A stretch of 24,428 nt of DNA from an uncultured Collinsella sp. (GCA_902496005.1 CABUZI010000012.1:1-24428); one strand, 5' to 3'. Counted from the first letter of the stretch, positions 15,666 to 23,435 are shown. Numbers and translations: made by a program. Notes: generated by a model from the sequence alone, not told the origin.

Positions 15666-15718
15666 ATAAAAACAAAAAATAACGCGGGTCCCCGACGCTT
15701 GAATCTCGCCGGAGACCC
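15666..15718 (-). terminator. Terminator of the small peptide transcript
   Basis: On the minus strand GGGTCTCCGG pairs with CGGGGACCC and is followed by GTTATTTTTTG and TTTTTAT. It is placed to end the transcript from the 42- and 36-codon genes, about 65 bases after the second stop. Confidence 0.65.
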
Positions 15719-15731
15719 CCATAAAATGTTT

Positions 15732-15789
15732 GATGTTGGCCCGCTATGTCAACATCGCGCTAGGCTTTAGTTGCCGCTAAAGCCTAGCG
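15732..15789 (-). other. Two hairpins in the 3' region of the peptide transcript
   Basis: A perfect 13-bp stem (CGCTAGGCTTTAG / CTAAAGCCTAGCG, 15758-15789, six-base loop) contains the stop codon of the 36-codon gene. A second stem (GATGTTG / CAACATC, 15732-15756) follows immediately. With the terminator this gives three consecutive RNA hairpins. Confidence 0.55.
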
Positions 15790-15894
15790 AATCTTTACTT
15801 TTACGGCCTTCGCGGTCGTTCCGATCTTCCCGACCGAACCCGTTGCGCCAATTCGGCACTTCGGAATCTTTACGCGAATCGTCTTCAAAGCCAT
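15784..15894 (-). CDS. Small cationic peptide, 36 residues
   Basis: A complete frame from ATG (15894) to TAG (15784) is preceded by GGGAGGTGAT, an almost ideal anti-Shine-Dalgarno match, five bases from the start. The peptide begins MALKTIRVKIPKCRIG and ends AKAVKVKIR. It has ten Lys/Arg and no acidic residue, a single Cys13, and alternating basic and hydrophobic residues at both ends suggesting two amphipathic beta strands around a Gly/Thr-rich centre. There is no hydrophobic signal sequence. It is 42 bases downstream of the 42-codon gene with a near-identical ribosome site. I do not recognise a family. It could be a toxin, a bacteriocin-like effector, a nucleic-acid-binding peptide or a substrate of the divergently encoded protease. 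Confidence 0.72.
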   Translation of the reverse strand: MALKTIRVKIPKCRIGATGSVGKIGTTAKAVKVKIR

Positions 15895-15936
15895 ATATAT
15901 CACCTCCCAACTGTTACAAAATGCTTTGCTCGCAAA

Positions 15937-16065
15937 CTAGCGATGCTTGGCAATCTGATGCTTGACCAGCGTCTTCGCAGCCGCAGTCTTCGCGGCTTTA
16001 CTCGTCGAGGAGCTCGCGAGCGTCTTGGCAGCAGCGCCAACCTTACCTCCATGGTGGGTAGTCAT
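15937..16065 (-). CDS. Small cationic Ala/Lys-rich peptide, 42 residues
   Basis: A complete frame from ATG (16065) to TAG (15937) is preceded by TTGGAGGTGA at ideal spacing. The peptide starts MTTHHGGKVGAAAKTLASSS and ends KTLVKHQIAKHR. It contains eight Lys/Arg, four His and no Asp or Glu, with Ala-Ala-Lys-Thr repeats forming a likely amphipathic helix that resembles linker-histone tails. There is no membrane segment or clear leader. It is the first gene of a bicistronic unit with the 36-codon gene, transcribed away from the AAA ATPase. I have a vague memory of tiny proteins with a similar Ala/Lys/Ser pattern in other bacteria but cannot name a family. Function unknown. Confidence 0.72.
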   Translation of the reverse strand: MTTHHGGKVGAAAKTLASSSTSKAAKTAAAKTLVKHQIAKHR

Positions 16066-16198
16066 AATCTCACCTCCAATCTAGAACAGTTTGAATCTAG
16101 ACAACTCAATCCTAGCATACTTCATTGCATCCATGTTCAATCAATTCTTGCTTTGTCTCGGTCTGTCTCATACAATATAACTAAGGAGAGGAGCACAC
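16066..16198. promoter_or_regulatory. Divergent promoter region with a direct repeat
   Basis: For the ATPase gene, -35 TTGCTT (16148-16153) and -10 TACAAT (16171-16176) are 17 bases apart on the plus strand, about 23 bases before the start codon. For the peptide genes a minus-strand promoter must lie in 16100-16145 (candidates TTGATT or TTGAAC with TATGCT, spacing not ideal). An eight-base direct repeat AATCTAGA occurs at 16078-16085 and 16094-16101, sixteen bases apart, in the peptide leader and could be an operator. Confidence 0.55.
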
Positions 16199-17230
16199 AT
16201 GAAGAGATCGGACATCATCGACTTAATCCGAGCGCATTCGGAACACGACGACATCGCCTTCAACAACGCAGCCACTATTATTGCGAAAGATTTTGAATCG
16301 TCCGGGCAACCCGAGCTTGCAAGCTACATCATGGCCCTCATTGCTAGGACACGTACGTTTGTGCCACAAGAAGTCACAGAGCAGGAATATGACTTCTTAG
16401 AAAAGGTAATCAGCAACAACACCTCGCTGCCCCTTCCCCAGGCCATCGCTAACGATATCCAAGGGCTGCTCAATGCTCTATCTAAAGATGTGGACATCAA
16501 CACTGTCCTCTTTTACGGCGCATCGGGAACCGGCAAAACCGAAGCTACAAAACAGATAGCCAGAATACTTGGCTACCAGTTATATGCCGTTGATTTCAAT
16601 CAAATCATCGATAGCAAACTCGGAGAGACGGCCAAGAATATCGCGAAGGTCTTCCAAGAAATCCACGATATCGGCGACGGCGCCATTGTCCTGTTCGATG
16701 AAATCGATGCTATAGCCTTAGATAGAATTAACCAAAACGACGTCCGTGAGATGGGGCGAGCCACAAGTGCACTCCTAAAAGAGTTCGACAAGCTGAACAC
16801 GCGATCCGCCATAATCGCAACAACGAACCTTTACGACAAACTAGACCCGGCACTCGCCAGGCGCTTCGATGTACAAATTGACTTTAATAGATACACCCAT
16901 GACGATCTCGTTGATATCGGCGAATCAATCGCAAAGAATCTGACCAAAAACAATCAGGCAATCAAAAACGACTCTCGGACCCTAAAAAAGGTGCTGCAGA
17001 GTTGCCCGGATCTGCCCTGGCCCGGCACACTCAAAAACCTCATCAAGACCTCCGTCGCGTTTAGTGATCCTCTTAATCCAAACGACTATCTCCGCAAGCT
17101 ATATCAGCGTCTACATGGATATGAGCCTGATTCACTCGAGCTGCTTAAAACTCAAGGTTTCACTTTAAGAGAAATGGAAGTTTTGACAGGCATTTCACGA
17201 AGCACCATTGCGCGAACCCTAAAGGAGTAG
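16199..17230 (+). CDS. AAA+ ATPase paired with an S8 protease
   Basis: The 343-residue protein has an N-terminal helical domain (about 1-65), then a AAA+ module: Walker A GASGTGKT (107-114, Lys113), Walker B IVLFDEID (Asp167, Glu168), sensor-1 IIATTN (about 206-211) and the arginine pair in DPALARRFD (221-222). The small lid domain follows, and the last ~25 residues (FTLREMEVLTGISRSTIART) read as a helix-turn-helix. AAA+ proteins of this type act as hexameric unfoldases or switches. The start has AAGGAGAGGAG upstream and its own promoter. The last codons carry AAGGAG serving the protease gene, which begins three bases after the stop, so the two are made together. Possible roles are delivering substrates to the protease or sensing. 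The HTH could allow autoregulation. Confidence 0.88.
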   Translation: MKRSDIIDLIRAHSEHDDIAFNNAATIIAKDFESSGQPELASYIMALIARTRTFVPQEVTEQEYDFLEKVISNNTSLPLPQAIANDIQGLLNALSKDVDINTVLFYGASGTGKTEATKQIARILGYQLYAVDFNQIIDSKLGETAKNIAKVFQEIHDIGDGAIVLFDEIDAIALDRINQNDVREMGRATSALLKEFDKLNTRSAIIATTNLYDKLDPALARRFDVQIDFNRYTHDDLVDIGESIAKNLTKNNQAIKNDSRTLKKVLQSCPDLPWPGTLKNLIKTSVAFSDPLNPNDYLRKLYQRLHGYEPDSLELLKTQGFTLREMEVLTGISRSTIARTLKE

Positions 17231-17233
17231 CTC

Positions 17234-19474
17234 ATGAACAGCTTAATCAGGCTCACTGGCGATTTTCAAACCGCAAGAGGCTCGCGACCGGGTCCCGCAA
17301 CGCTCCCCGCTAAAGGCACGGTCACTGCAGAGAGGATTTCGCACATTCGCAAGAGCCTCGAAACCGTTCTGAGCAAATGGCCCAAAGATGCCATAATCGA
17401 AGACATCTTGGTATCCGTTGAATACCGTCAGATTGTCGCCAAGAGCAATCGAATAAAAGAGATGCTGAACGGCGGAAAAGACAGTGAACCAGAATTGTCT
17501 ATCCGCGGCGCCCGTTATCTCGATTTTAATGGGAACCACCCAAGGCACCTGATGACACATTACGTTCCCGAGGCGACCATCCGGTCAACTATTAGCAAGC
17601 TGCGTGAGTGCGAGCGAATCGTAGTCGATTATTTTGATGGACTGATGAACGCAGATAAGATGGTCGATCTGGTTAAAAATGATAAGCTCAAACAAAAATG
17701 GAATCCGGCCGTTTCACACACGCTCACCCGATCGGGCTTTGCGCAACTCATACGCGATTCCTATTACGTCAATGAATTTAGAATAGACAAGCCGCCAGCG
17801 GCTACCGACGAAAACGCAATCGTTACGCTATTTGAAACGGAGAGGGACCCGCAGGACCTATTTGAGGAGCTTCACATTGACGTATCCCCTGCAAACCTCT
17901 TGGAGAACAGCGTTCTATTAACCGAAACAGAATATCGAACGCTGCTCGAGCGCGCCCCCTATCTTGTAGCCATGTCGGTTATCGATCTGTCTTCTTACGC
18001 ACCTATGAGTGACGAAGGCTCAGCCTCCCCCGCCATCAGCAGCCTCCCTGAATATCCCACCGATGAGCCCGTCATCGGCGTAATCGACACTCCATTTGAA
18101 GAGAAATACCCACCGTACTTCAGCAACTGGGTAGACTACAGAAGCTGCTTACCCGAAGGCATCAATCCCACTGCAGGCGATTATCGACATGGCACATGTG
18201 TCAGCTCATTGATCGTTGACGCTCAGGCCCAAAATCCATCGCTAGACGACCATTGTGGCCACTTTAGAGTTCGACATTTTGGAGTTGCAACCGCAGGCAA
18301 GTTCAGTTCGTTTACGGTAATGAAGCACATTGAGCGCATTGTTGCCGAGAACCAAGACATCAAAGTTTGGAACATCTCCTTGGGGTCAATGGAGGAAGTG
18401 TCTCGAAACTCCATATCGCCCGAAGCGGCCCTGCTAGACAAACTGCAGCAGAAATACGACGTCCTCTTCGTTGTTGCTGGCACTAACCAGGAAAATGGTA
18501 AACCCACATATCTTGGTTCCCCAGCGGACTCCATTAATGCCCTTGTTGTCAACGCCGTTAATAGAAACAACGAACCAGCGTCCTACACAAGAAGAGGGCC
18601 AGTCTTAAGCTTTCATCACAAGCCAGACCTCGCGTATTACGGAGGGGATAAGGGTGATGCTATAACCGCCTGCTGCGGGACCGGTGCTTATCCGGCTGTC
18701 GGCACCTCTTTTGCGGCTCCCTTAATTGCACGAAAAGCTGCCTATCTCATTTATAAGATGCACCTGAGCTGTGAACTTGCCAAGGCCCTGCTAATCGATG
18801 CTGCATGTGCGTGGACAAAACCCGAAGACATGGATCGACTTGGCTACGGCATCGTTCCCGTCCAAATTGAAAAGATACTCGAAACCAGTAACGACGAAAT
18901 TCGATTCATGCTCAGCGGCGTGGCCACCGAACGCGAGAATTATAACTTCAACTTTCCTATCCCCGTTTCGGGCACATCTTACCCGTCCGTTGCGAGAGCG
19001 ACCCTGTGCTACTTCCCTAAATGCAACAGAAACCAAGGCGTCGACTATACGGACACCGAGCTCGATTTGCATTTTGGGCGAATCGGAAACGACGGGCTAA
19101 TCAAGTCGCTGCAGCCCAACGACCAGGGTGAGGAAAGCTGCACGACCGATGAAGAGAAGGCTCGGAAAAAGCTGCGAAAATGGGACAATGTCAAGCACAT
19201 ATCCGAACCGCTAACCAGCCGTAGTAAGCCCAAAAAAGTGTATACCAACCCAATGTGGGGCATGATGATTCGCAAGTCGTCTAGATATCAAAAGGGTTCG
19301 CATGATCCACAGCGTTTTGGCGTAGTGGTCACCATCCATAATCTAAAAGGTGAGAACCGGATTGATACATTCATACGACAGTGCTCCGCCATTGGCTGGA
19401 TGGTAGAACGGGTCGAAATTGATAACGAACTCAAGATTTACGAGCACAGTCAAGTTGAGGTGGAGTTTGAGTAG
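17234..19474 (+). CDS. Subtilisin-like (S8 family) serine protease, cytosolic
   Basis: The 746-residue protein has a large N-terminal region (about 1-275) of unknown fold, a subtilase domain and a C-terminal beta-rich region. The catalytic set is visible: Asp285 in IGVIDTPF, His319 in YRHGTCVSSLI, oxyanion Asn418 in VAGTNQENG and Ser492 in VGTSFAAPLIA. There is no signal peptide and no prodomain cleavage motif, so it should act inside the cell. Translation is coupled to the ATPase gene. S8 proteases encoded with an upstream AAA ATPase occur in diverse bacteria, but I know of no characterised function for this pair. The neighbouring peptides and the final C-terminal ferredoxin-like stretch (FGVVVTIHNLKG, IRQCSAIGWMVERV) may concern substrate choice. 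Confidence 0.92.
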   Translation: MNSLIRLTGDFQTARGSRPGPATLPAKGTVTAERISHIRKSLETVLSKWPKDAIIEDILVSVEYRQIVAKSNRIKEMLNGGKDSEPELSIRGARYLDFNGNHPRHLMTHYVPEATIRSTISKLRECERIVVDYFDGLMNADKMVDLVKNDKLKQKWNPAVSHTLTRSGFAQLIRDSYYVNEFRIDKPPAATDENAIVTLFETERDPQDLFEELHIDVSPANLLENSVLLTETEYRTLLERAPYLVAMSVIDLSSYAPMSDEGSASPAISSLPEYPTDEPVIGVIDTPFEEKYPPYFSNWVDYRSCLPEGINPTAGDYRHGTCVSSLIVDAQAQNPSLDDHCGHFRVRHFGVATAGKFSSFTVMKHIERIVAENQDIKVWNISLGSMEEVSRNSISPEAALLDKLQQKYDVLFVVAGTNQENGKPTYLGSPADSINALVVNAVNRNNEPASYTRRGPVLSFHHKPDLAYYGGDKGDAITACCGTGAYPAVGTSFAAPLIARKAAYLIYKMHLSCELAKALLIDAACAWTKPEDMDRLGYGIVPVQIEKILETSNDEIRFMLSGVATERENYNFNFPIPVSGTSYPSVARATLCYFPKCNRNQGVDYTDTELDLHFGRIGNDGLIKSLQPNDQGEESCTTDEEKARKKLRKWDNVKHISEPLTSRSKPKKVYTNPMWGMMIRKSSRYQKGSHDPQRFGVVVTIHNLKGENRIDTFIRQCSAIGWMVERVEIDNELKIYEHSQVEVEFE

Positions 19475-19509
19475 GCAAAGCCATCAGGCAACGACACCAT
19501 AAGATATAT

Positions 19510-19576
19510 GGCCGGCTTCACCCTCCAAGATTATCTACATTTGTGGCTAATCCAAATTGCGAGAACGAAGCCGGTC
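19510..19576 (+). other. Long-loop hairpin between the protease and KAP genes
   Basis: GCCGGCTTC at 19511 pairs with GAAGCCGGT at 19567 across a 47-base loop, followed by CTCAGTATTTT. It might be a weak terminator. TTGCGA and TATTTT, 18 bases apart in the same place, might be a promoter for the next gene. Confidence 0.3.
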
Positions 19577-19658
19577 TCAGTATTTTCGAGCAATAACCCG
19601 ATTCAAACGATATGTTCAGCACCCGCCCAATCAAATCATGCGAAAGAAGGCAACCACC

Positions 19659-21020
19659 ATGAAGCGAGCAGACGAAGAGCCCACGCCTGAGGCCATTGAT
19701 GCTGCGATATCTCAAGATCCATTGCGCCGGCATGGCGAGGTCGAAAGATTCCTGCAAATGCTTCTTGCTGTAGAACCTCCCTATACGATTCTCGTCAATG
19801 CCCCCTGGGGCTCAGGTAAAACGCATTATATAAAACAGGTCGAAAGAGTCCTGCGAATGGCAAATCCGGCGCTCGAGCAGGACACCGCAAAACTGGATTC
19901 GATATTTGGTGCCACAGCAAAAGATCTTCTAGCCAACCCATTTCTGCCCATTTATTTCAACGCCTGGGAAGATGATCATTTCGATAATCCAATCCTGCCC
20001 ATATTGGCAACAATCGCCATGTCAGTAGACAAATCAACCGTCCATGGAGAGGTAGACCCCTGGAAAAGCATCGGCGATATCATCGAGACAACGGCCTCGG
20101 TATTCGGGCTAAACCTCAGCGTCAGCAATTTCGTTAAAGACTTTAACGGCGTCGATTTTCTCGAAAGATACAAAGAAGAGAAGAAGCTCCGAAGTCGAAT
20201 AGACGAGCTCGTAAGAAACTATCTTCCCGGGATAGCACATCGAGCCGTCATTTTTATCGATGAACTTGATCGCTGCCGGCCAGAATTCGCTGTAAAGGTA
20301 CTCGAGCAAGCAAAGACTTTGTTTCAGCAAGATAACATTGTCGTAGTATATTCGACCGATATTTCACAGCTAGCTAATTCGCTCGAAGGAGTATACGGGC
20401 CCAACTTTGATGGAGTTAAATACCTAGAGCGCTTTTATGATAAGCGTATAGAGCTAAACCCGGTAAAACCCGCCGACTATCTTTCGCTCAAGGGCGTTAA
20501 TACGAAAATGGGATACGTTTTTGTAAATATAACGATAGAACTACTTAACTACAAAAAGGCTTCGCTCCGAGCCTGCAACAGACTGGCGGTATCAATCTCG
20601 GAACTCCTGAGCTACATTCTCAATTATCAAACTTTCTACGGAGTCAACGAGATATCGATTTTCCCAAAACAATGCCTCCTGCCAGTTCTCAATGTTCTGG
20701 CCTACTATGAGCCTCTGTCTTGGTACGAGGTAAGAGCAGGCAGATGCTATGACGCCGTATACGAGCTTGCTTGCCACAGCGAACTCTTTATTAAATGTCT
20801 CGATAGCGCAATCGAAGAAGCATGGGGGTCTAAAAAGGGTGAATTCCCCTATAACCAAGGTATTGAGAATAGGCACAAACGTTTTATAGAAGACCTTTGT
20901 GCCTTGATATATACCGACGACAGACTGGATCCAAGAATCGCCGAGTTAAATAACGACGTGCAATATTTCTCGCCAATAGACCAAGCGCTCTTCCACCGTT
21001 TGACCCCACCATCGGATTAA
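19659..21020 (+). CDS. KAP-family P-loop NTPase
   Basis: I chose the ATG at 19659, preceded by AAGAAGG eight bases away (an in-frame ATG at 19638 is possible), giving 453 residues. Motifs of the KAP family are clear: Walker A APWGSGKTHY (Lys54), the family-specific FNAWEDDHFDNP after it, Walker B VIFIDELDRCRP (Asp201, Glu202) and YSTDISQLANSL followed by YLERFYDKRIEL. KAP NTPases include animal Kidins220 and plasmid PifA, which blocks phage T7, and bacterial members often lie in defence loci. Many carry transmembrane helices between the Walker motifs; none is evident here, so a cytosolic form is likely. It is 185 bases after the protease gene on the same strand; whether it belongs to the same system is open. 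Confidence 0.88.
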   Translation: MKRADEEPTPEAIDAAISQDPLRRHGEVERFLQMLLAVEPPYTILVNAPWGSGKTHYIKQVERVLRMANPALEQDTAKLDSIFGATAKDLLANPFLPIYFNAWEDDHFDNPILPILATIAMSVDKSTVHGEVDPWKSIGDIIETTASVFGLNLSVSNFVKDFNGVDFLERYKEEKKLRSRIDELVRNYLPGIAHRAVIFIDELDRCRPEFAVKVLEQAKTLFQQDNIVVVYSTDISQLANSLEGVYGPNFDGVKYLERFYDKRIELNPVKPADYLSLKGVNTKMGYVFVNITIELLNYKKASLRACNRLAVSISELLSYILNYQTFYGVNEISIFPKQCLLPVLNVLAYYEPLSWYEVRAGRCYDAVYELACHSELFIKCLDSAIEEAWGSKKGEFPYNQGIENRHKRFIEDLCALIYTDDRLDPRIAELNNDVQYFSPIDQALFHRLTPPSD

Positions 21021-21373
21021 AGCAAAACTCGTCGGGCGGAGGCCACTAAGACCGCAACGACCTCAGCCCGACGAGTACACGGAAAATAACAGCTCAATCG
21101 TTAACAGATCACCCATCTGCTTAAGTTCGCACCCAAGAAGACTGGCATGGTGCGGCATAGCTGCTTCCGGAAACTTTTGAATCGAAAAGCCAATCCCAGG
21201 CATCCCCCTGCATGTATCGCCCGGTCCTCTACGGTACCTCTCCCCAGCTTAATCCAGAAAGTTCGCTGATGTTGACTGGGGTTCCCGTAAAATAAAACGC
21301 AACAAAATATGTGCGGAGTGCTGGCCTGGAGCTGCCTTCGGACCCTATTGGCTGCTCACCGAGAGGCTCCGCT
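21021..21373. other. 353-base stretch with no clear gene
   Basis: Beyond the hairpin at 21028-21075, the minus strand is open from 21248 down to a TGA at 21063-21065 and would read AGERYRRGPGDTCRGMPGIG and then a hydrophilic segment ending TIELLFSVYSSG. It has no normal start or ribosome site upstream (only an internal ATG), so it is either a gene remnant or a non-coding element. I see no other gene. Confidence 0.35.
21028..21075. terminator. Hairpin after the KAP gene, likely bidirectional terminator
   Basis: A perfect 10-bp stem (CTCGTCGGGC / GCCCGACGAG), extended inward by GAGG/CCTC across one mismatch, begins seven bases after the KAP stop codon. The U-rich tail is on the minus strand (TTTTGCTTT). 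On the plus strand the tail is poor. Confidence 0.55.
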
Positions 21374-22642
21374 ATGAAACGACCCCTTTACTACCTGCTC
21401 TGCGCGATCGCGTGCACGTCCATGGTCGGCGCGACGATGCCCATGGCAGCCATCGCGGTAGCCATCCAGCCTCAAGCAGCCGCCGAGCAGCAAGCGCAAG
21501 CCGACGCCACGAACAGCGACACAGGCAAGGCCGAAGACGGCACCAACACAAATGCGACAGCAGATACCGTAGAGGACAGCACCGCAACATCCACCGGCGC
21601 CAGCGCAGCCAACACGGAAAGCGCTGACGGCACCACCGCCGCAACAGGCACCCCCGCCCCATCCCTCCGAGCCCAAGCCAATCCCACGCCCGAGGCGACC
21701 TCCGCCACGCCACAAATCGGCTACGCCCACTCCGCCACCGCAAGCCAAAACGGCGTCACCTTCACCGTCTCGTGGAACGAGGCCCCCGCGGGCACCGCAA
21801 CGACCTTCCACGTAACCCAAGCCAACGGCTCGTCCCAGGCCAAGGCGCGCATGGACGTGCCCACCTACTGGGACGGCGGCAGCCAGGAAAGCGTCTGCGA
21901 CCCGTCGCGCCCGGCATGGGCCAGCTACTACAGTCTGGGCGCCGCGGGCCACGACTTTACCTTCGACTTCACGGCGTCGGGCACGTACCGCATCCACTTC
22001 TACTTTATGGACAACGACAGAACCGACCCCCAAAACGACAAGGGGATCTACTACCTGCGCACCACGGCGGAGGTGACCGTAAACGACGCCGCCCGCCCAA
22101 GCGTCACGCAGATCGTCAACGGTGCAGTGGACCTGTGCAGGCAAGAGACAGACGGCTCGGAATACGACATGGCGCTGTGGCTCCACGACTGGGCGCTCGA
22201 CCAGCTGGGGTACGACCACAGCCTCAACTGGTGCTCGGCCGAAAGCGGCCTCACGCGCCACCAGGGCACCTGCGAGAGCTACCAGCGCATCTACTCCAAG
22301 CTCCTTGACGCAGCGGGCATCGCCAACGGCCGCATCACCGGCAACGGTCACACGTGGAACGCCGTAAAGATCGACGGCAAATGGTGCCAGATGGACCTAA
22401 CCTGGGACAACACCAGCGACAACTGGTACGGAGACCTGGAGCAACGCCTTACCGTTGCGCGTGCAATCTATTCCGGCTCCCCCGTACTCCTGCTCGACGA
22501 ATGCACCTCGGCCCTCGACCCCAAGACCGAGCGAGAAATGCTGGACCGCATGCGAAATCTCGGCCGTACCGTCATCATCGTCACGCACAGGCCTGCCGCG
22601 CTGGAGGTTTGCGATCGAGTTGTGAGCCTTGAACCCAAATGA
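21374..22642 (+). pseudogene. In-frame chimera: secreted transglutaminase-like protein fused to an ABC ATPase tail
   Basis: The ATG at 21374 has AGAGG seven bases upstream and begins a signal peptide (MKRPLYYLLCAIACTSMVGA). After a low-complexity Ala/Thr/Asp linker (about 35-110) comes a beta domain and a transglutaminase-like core with a plausible triad Cys300 (GTCESY), His326 (GHTWNAV) and Asp341 (CQMDLTWDN). At about residue 355 (DNWYGDLE) the sequence switches to QRLTVARAIYSGSPVLLLDE, CTSALD and VIIVTHRP, the region after the signature motif of an ABC ATPase with Walker B, D-loop and H-loop, ending at 422. The ATPase part lacks Walker A and LSGG, and cannot hydrolyse ATP. This looks like a deletion joining two genes, so function is doubtful although the frame is intact. 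Confidence 0.8.
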
Positions 22643-22789
22643 GGAGTGGATCGCTGCGGTTGTTTTCGACAGCGCTCTCGCCATACTCATTGATGCGCGA
22701 GACACAAGGTGACTCAATCCCGCACGATGGTATTTGACGGATAGCCGAATATATGGGTCGTAAATCAAGCCCCGAAAGGAGGTAAAGAT

Positions 22790-22987
22790 ATGGACGAGAC
22801 GACTCAGCACTATTTGGACTCACTGCTTGCAATCGCGTTCCCAAACGGCCAGGCCTTTGTAGAGCGCCAGGACTTGCCTTTGGCAAAAAGGCTTATAGAC
22901 CTCGGTTTGGCAGTAAATCGAATTGAGTATGCTGACTGCAGCGGAAACCGCTGGATTTGGTTGAACAAGTCGGCAATGAGGCTCTAA
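22790..22987 (+). CDS. Small protein of unknown function, 65 residues
   Basis: The ATG follows AAAGGAGGTAAAGAT, an excellent ribosome site, which strongly supports translation. The product (MDETTQHYLDSLLAIAFPNG, then a middle helix LPLAKRLIDLGLAVNRIEY and a tail NRWIWLNKSAMRL) is soluble, and the last half suggests a small winged-helix-like or helix-hairpin fold (LIDLGL turn, then WIWL strand). I do not recognise a family. It is 147 bases after the chimeric gene, apparently with its own transcription, and ends about 105 bases before a strong terminator. Confidence 0.65.
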   Translation: MDETTQHYLDSLLAIAFPNGQAFVERQDLPLAKRLIDLGLAVNRIEYADCSGNRWIWLNKSAMRL

Positions 22988-23094
22988 GCCGAGACGCAAA
23001 TTGCTCAAGGCTCAATGAATAGCGGCTCGTCGTGAGTATTTGCTCGCATAAGCACTGCCGAATATCGCGAAACAGCACCGCCGTTATTGCGCTT

Positions 23095-23135
23095 GGGCAC
23101 CGGGGCCGATATGGATCCCGGTGCCCATTTATTGC
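23095..23135 (+). terminator. Intrinsic terminator downstream of the 65-residue protein gene
   Basis: A perfect 10-bp stem (GGGCACCGGG / CCCGGTGCCC) with a 12-base loop is followed by ATTTATT on the plus strand. Confidence 0.7.
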
Positions 23136-23320
23136 TGACATTCGACGCCGCGGCGCTGCCGCATGTTGGTCTCGCCCATGACGACATGCTCGGCGAGCCA
23201 TTCTTCGTTAAACAGGCGCTAGGGTGCCGCCCTTACACCAACATTTTCGACGCGATCTTCTTGACGGCACCACAACCGGTTCTATTTAACAGCTAATTTG
23301 AAAAGTCAGTTCCAAAAACT

Positions 23321-23395
23321 CAGCAAAAACCGCAATGCCGACCTCATCCTCTCGCATGTGCGTGACGACAAGGTCGGCATTGTCTTTCTTGTTTA
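23321..23395 (-). terminator. Bidirectional terminator downstream of wecB
   Basis: A perfect 12-bp stem (CAATGCCGACCT / AGGTCGGCATTG, 23333-23382) is flanked by a T-rich tail on the plus strand (TCTTTCTTGTTT) and by CGGTTTTTGCTG on the minus strand. It lies about 54 bases beyond the epimerase stop codon. Confidence 0.8.
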
Positions 23396-23435
23396 TGTTC
23401 CAAAAGAGCAGCTTCATAAAACAGCTCGGAGAAAA

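Larger units (their letters stand above)
22988..23435. other. 448-base spacer with two terminators
   Basis: No convincing gene is seen. The minus strand between about 23215 and 23128 reads RLFNEEWLAEHVVMGETNMR and stops five bases before the hairpin at 23095-23126; stops lie just upstream, so at most it is the C-terminal stump of a lost gene. The two hairpins are listed separately. Confidence 0.4.

Noticed and set aside
15018..19474. Bacterial gasdermin operon (protease plus ATPase plus pore former)
   Set aside because: The only nearby candidate pore former, the 194-residue protein, has an N-terminal membrane anchor and no gasdermin-like pattern.
21130..21190. Possible signal-recognition-particle RNA on the minus strand (TCCGGAAGCAGC)
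   Set aside because: The conserved GGAAGGAAGCAGC core is incomplete (three bases missing) and the flanking stem does not pair properly.
23087..23296. Plus-strand frame of 69 codons
   Set aside because: It begins inside the terminator hairpin and has no ribosome site.
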